Below, one piece after another: positions 46,997 through 47,537 of a DNA stretch of 47,537 bases (within the stretch, counting starts at the first letter, position 1; each line of letters begins with the position of its first letter). Under the pieces are notes generated by a model. It saw only the letters and a list, made by a program, of their open reading frames with translations, had not been told where the DNA came from and searched no databases. The translations under genes were made by a program, and so were the position numbers. Source of the DNA: Diplocarpon mali (taxonomy: Eukaryota; Ascomycota; Leotiomycetes; Helotiales; Drepanopezizaceae). The stretch lies in the NCBI GenBank assembly GCA_024741835.1, contig JAENRP010000129.1, positions 1 to 47,537 on the forward strand, written 5' to 3'.

Positions 46997-47537
46997 TCAA
47001 ACCTTCCACTCCTCATCATCATGGATCACCACGTCCCGTCCTTTCGCATCCTTCCCATTGCTCCACAGACTCAGGATACTCCCCCTGCGATCCCGGCCGC
47101 GGCTGCTCTTGCTCCCCCGCCTCCCCGGCTCCCCGACCGCCTCGGCCTTCCCGTCCTCGCTGCGCACGGCCTCCTCGTCCGCATCCGGGCTACCGACCTC
47201 GTCGTCGCCGCTGCTGCCGTCGTGGACCAGGACGTCCCGGCCGCGACTATCCTTGCCGCCCCTCCAGACGCTCAGCACGCTGCCCCGGCGCCGGCTCCCG
47301 GCCTTGCTCTTCGGGTCCGGCGCCAGCTCGGGCATCTCGGCCCGCGACCACATCGAGGAGCGCCGCCGCTCCCGGACCGCCCACGAATCCGTCTCCGGCG
47401 TCGTCGTGCTCCAGTCTTGCTTGTGTGCGGGGTCGTCGGCGGCGAGCAGGTCGGGGGAGGAGGGCGGGGAGGGGGAGGTGCTGGTCTTGTTGGTTGCTGT
47501 GCGACCTAGTGCAGAGCGTGTTAGATGTGCTTGACAT
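46997..47537 (-). CDS. Partial hypothetical protein with repeated GKD-GRDV motif
   Basis: The frame ends at 46999-46997 and is open back to the right edge, so the start lies outside the window. The first bases at the edge (CTAAC..CACTAG, about 47507-47523) look like an intron branch site and acceptor, so this may be the last exon. The visible part starts with a Ser/Pro/Thr-rich segment, then RRRSSMWSRAEMPELAPD. After it come two copies of one motif, RRGSVLSVW..GKDSRGRDVLVHD and RRGSILSLW..GKDAKGRDVVIHD, separated by an acidic linker, with DEEWKV at the end. The Arg-Arg-x-Ser pattern would suit a basophilic kinase. I recall similar RGSILSLW-GKD motifs in fungal proteins of unknown role; no function is assigned. 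Confidence 0.65.
   Translation of the reverse strand, partial: CQAHLTRSALGRTATNKTSTSPSPPSSPDLLAADDPAHKQDWSTTTPETDSWAVRERRRSSMWSRAEMPELAPDPKSKAGSRRRGSVLSVWRGGKDSRGRDVLVHDGSSGDDEVGSPDADEEAVRSEDGKAEAVGEPGRRGSKSSRGRDRRGSILSLWSNGKDAKGRDVVIHDDEEWKV

Noticed and set aside
1..47537. CRISPR arrays, bacterial promoters, ribosome binding sites or operons
   Set aside because: The window is eukaryotic; the tandem repeats lack the repeat-spacer pattern.

Overview
This window comes from a filamentous ascomycete (Pezizomycotina). The genes that can be reconstructed carry many short introns (46-65 nt) with GT..AG borders and CTGAC-type branch points. GC-rich genes sit in long AT-rich, gene-poor stretches, and a Copia retrotransposon and tandem repeats look like they were worn down by RIP-type C-to-T mutation. 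No bacterial signals were found. All exon structures were worked out by hand from reading frame, splice signals and remembered family patterns; none has transcript support.

Layout. (1) 1-4.87 kb: a minus-strand Ty1/copia element whose gag-pol frame is intact except for about a dozen nonsense codons. (2) 6.1-16.1 kb: a mycosporine-type (UV-sunscreen) gene set. It has a sugar-phosphate cyclase of the demethyl-4-deoxygadusol synthase type (minus, 3 exons), a catechol-type O-methyltransferase (plus, 3 exons) and a membrane-anchored ATP-grasp ligase of the MysC type (plus). A 4.3-kb non-coding gap with microsatellite DNA separates the first two. Together they could turn sedoheptulose 7-phosphate into 4-deoxygadusol and then ligate an amino acid. 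(3) 18.8-23.6 kb: two single-exon hypothetical genes, a small protein with a CaaX end and a 480-residue conserved protein. (4) 23.6-32.1 kb: AT-rich, gene-free DNA with tRNA-like repeats and a tandem 363-bp duplication. (5) 32.1-41.8 kb: a second metabolic set. It holds an O-acetylhomoserine sulfhydrylase-like gene (minus, 6 exons), a dead MFS transporter, an apparent alpha/beta-hydrolase-2-oxoglutarate dioxygenase fusion gene, and an iron-type alcohol dehydrogenase (7 exons). (6) 43.7-47.5 kb: a nucleoside 2-deoxyribosyltransferase-like gene, a small hypothetical gene, and a partial gene with a repeated motif at the right edge.

The most unusual items are in region 5. The sulfhydrylase-like protein keeps the full family architecture over about 423 residues, but the PLP-binding lysine is replaced by proline, so it reads as an intact pseudoenzyme. 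Next to it, a canonical 57-nt intron joins a complete hydrolase in frame to a complete Fe(II)/2-oxoglutarate oxygenase that has no ATG of its own. The only transporter of the group is a pseudogene. This looks like a partly decayed or repurposed pathway whose product I cannot name.
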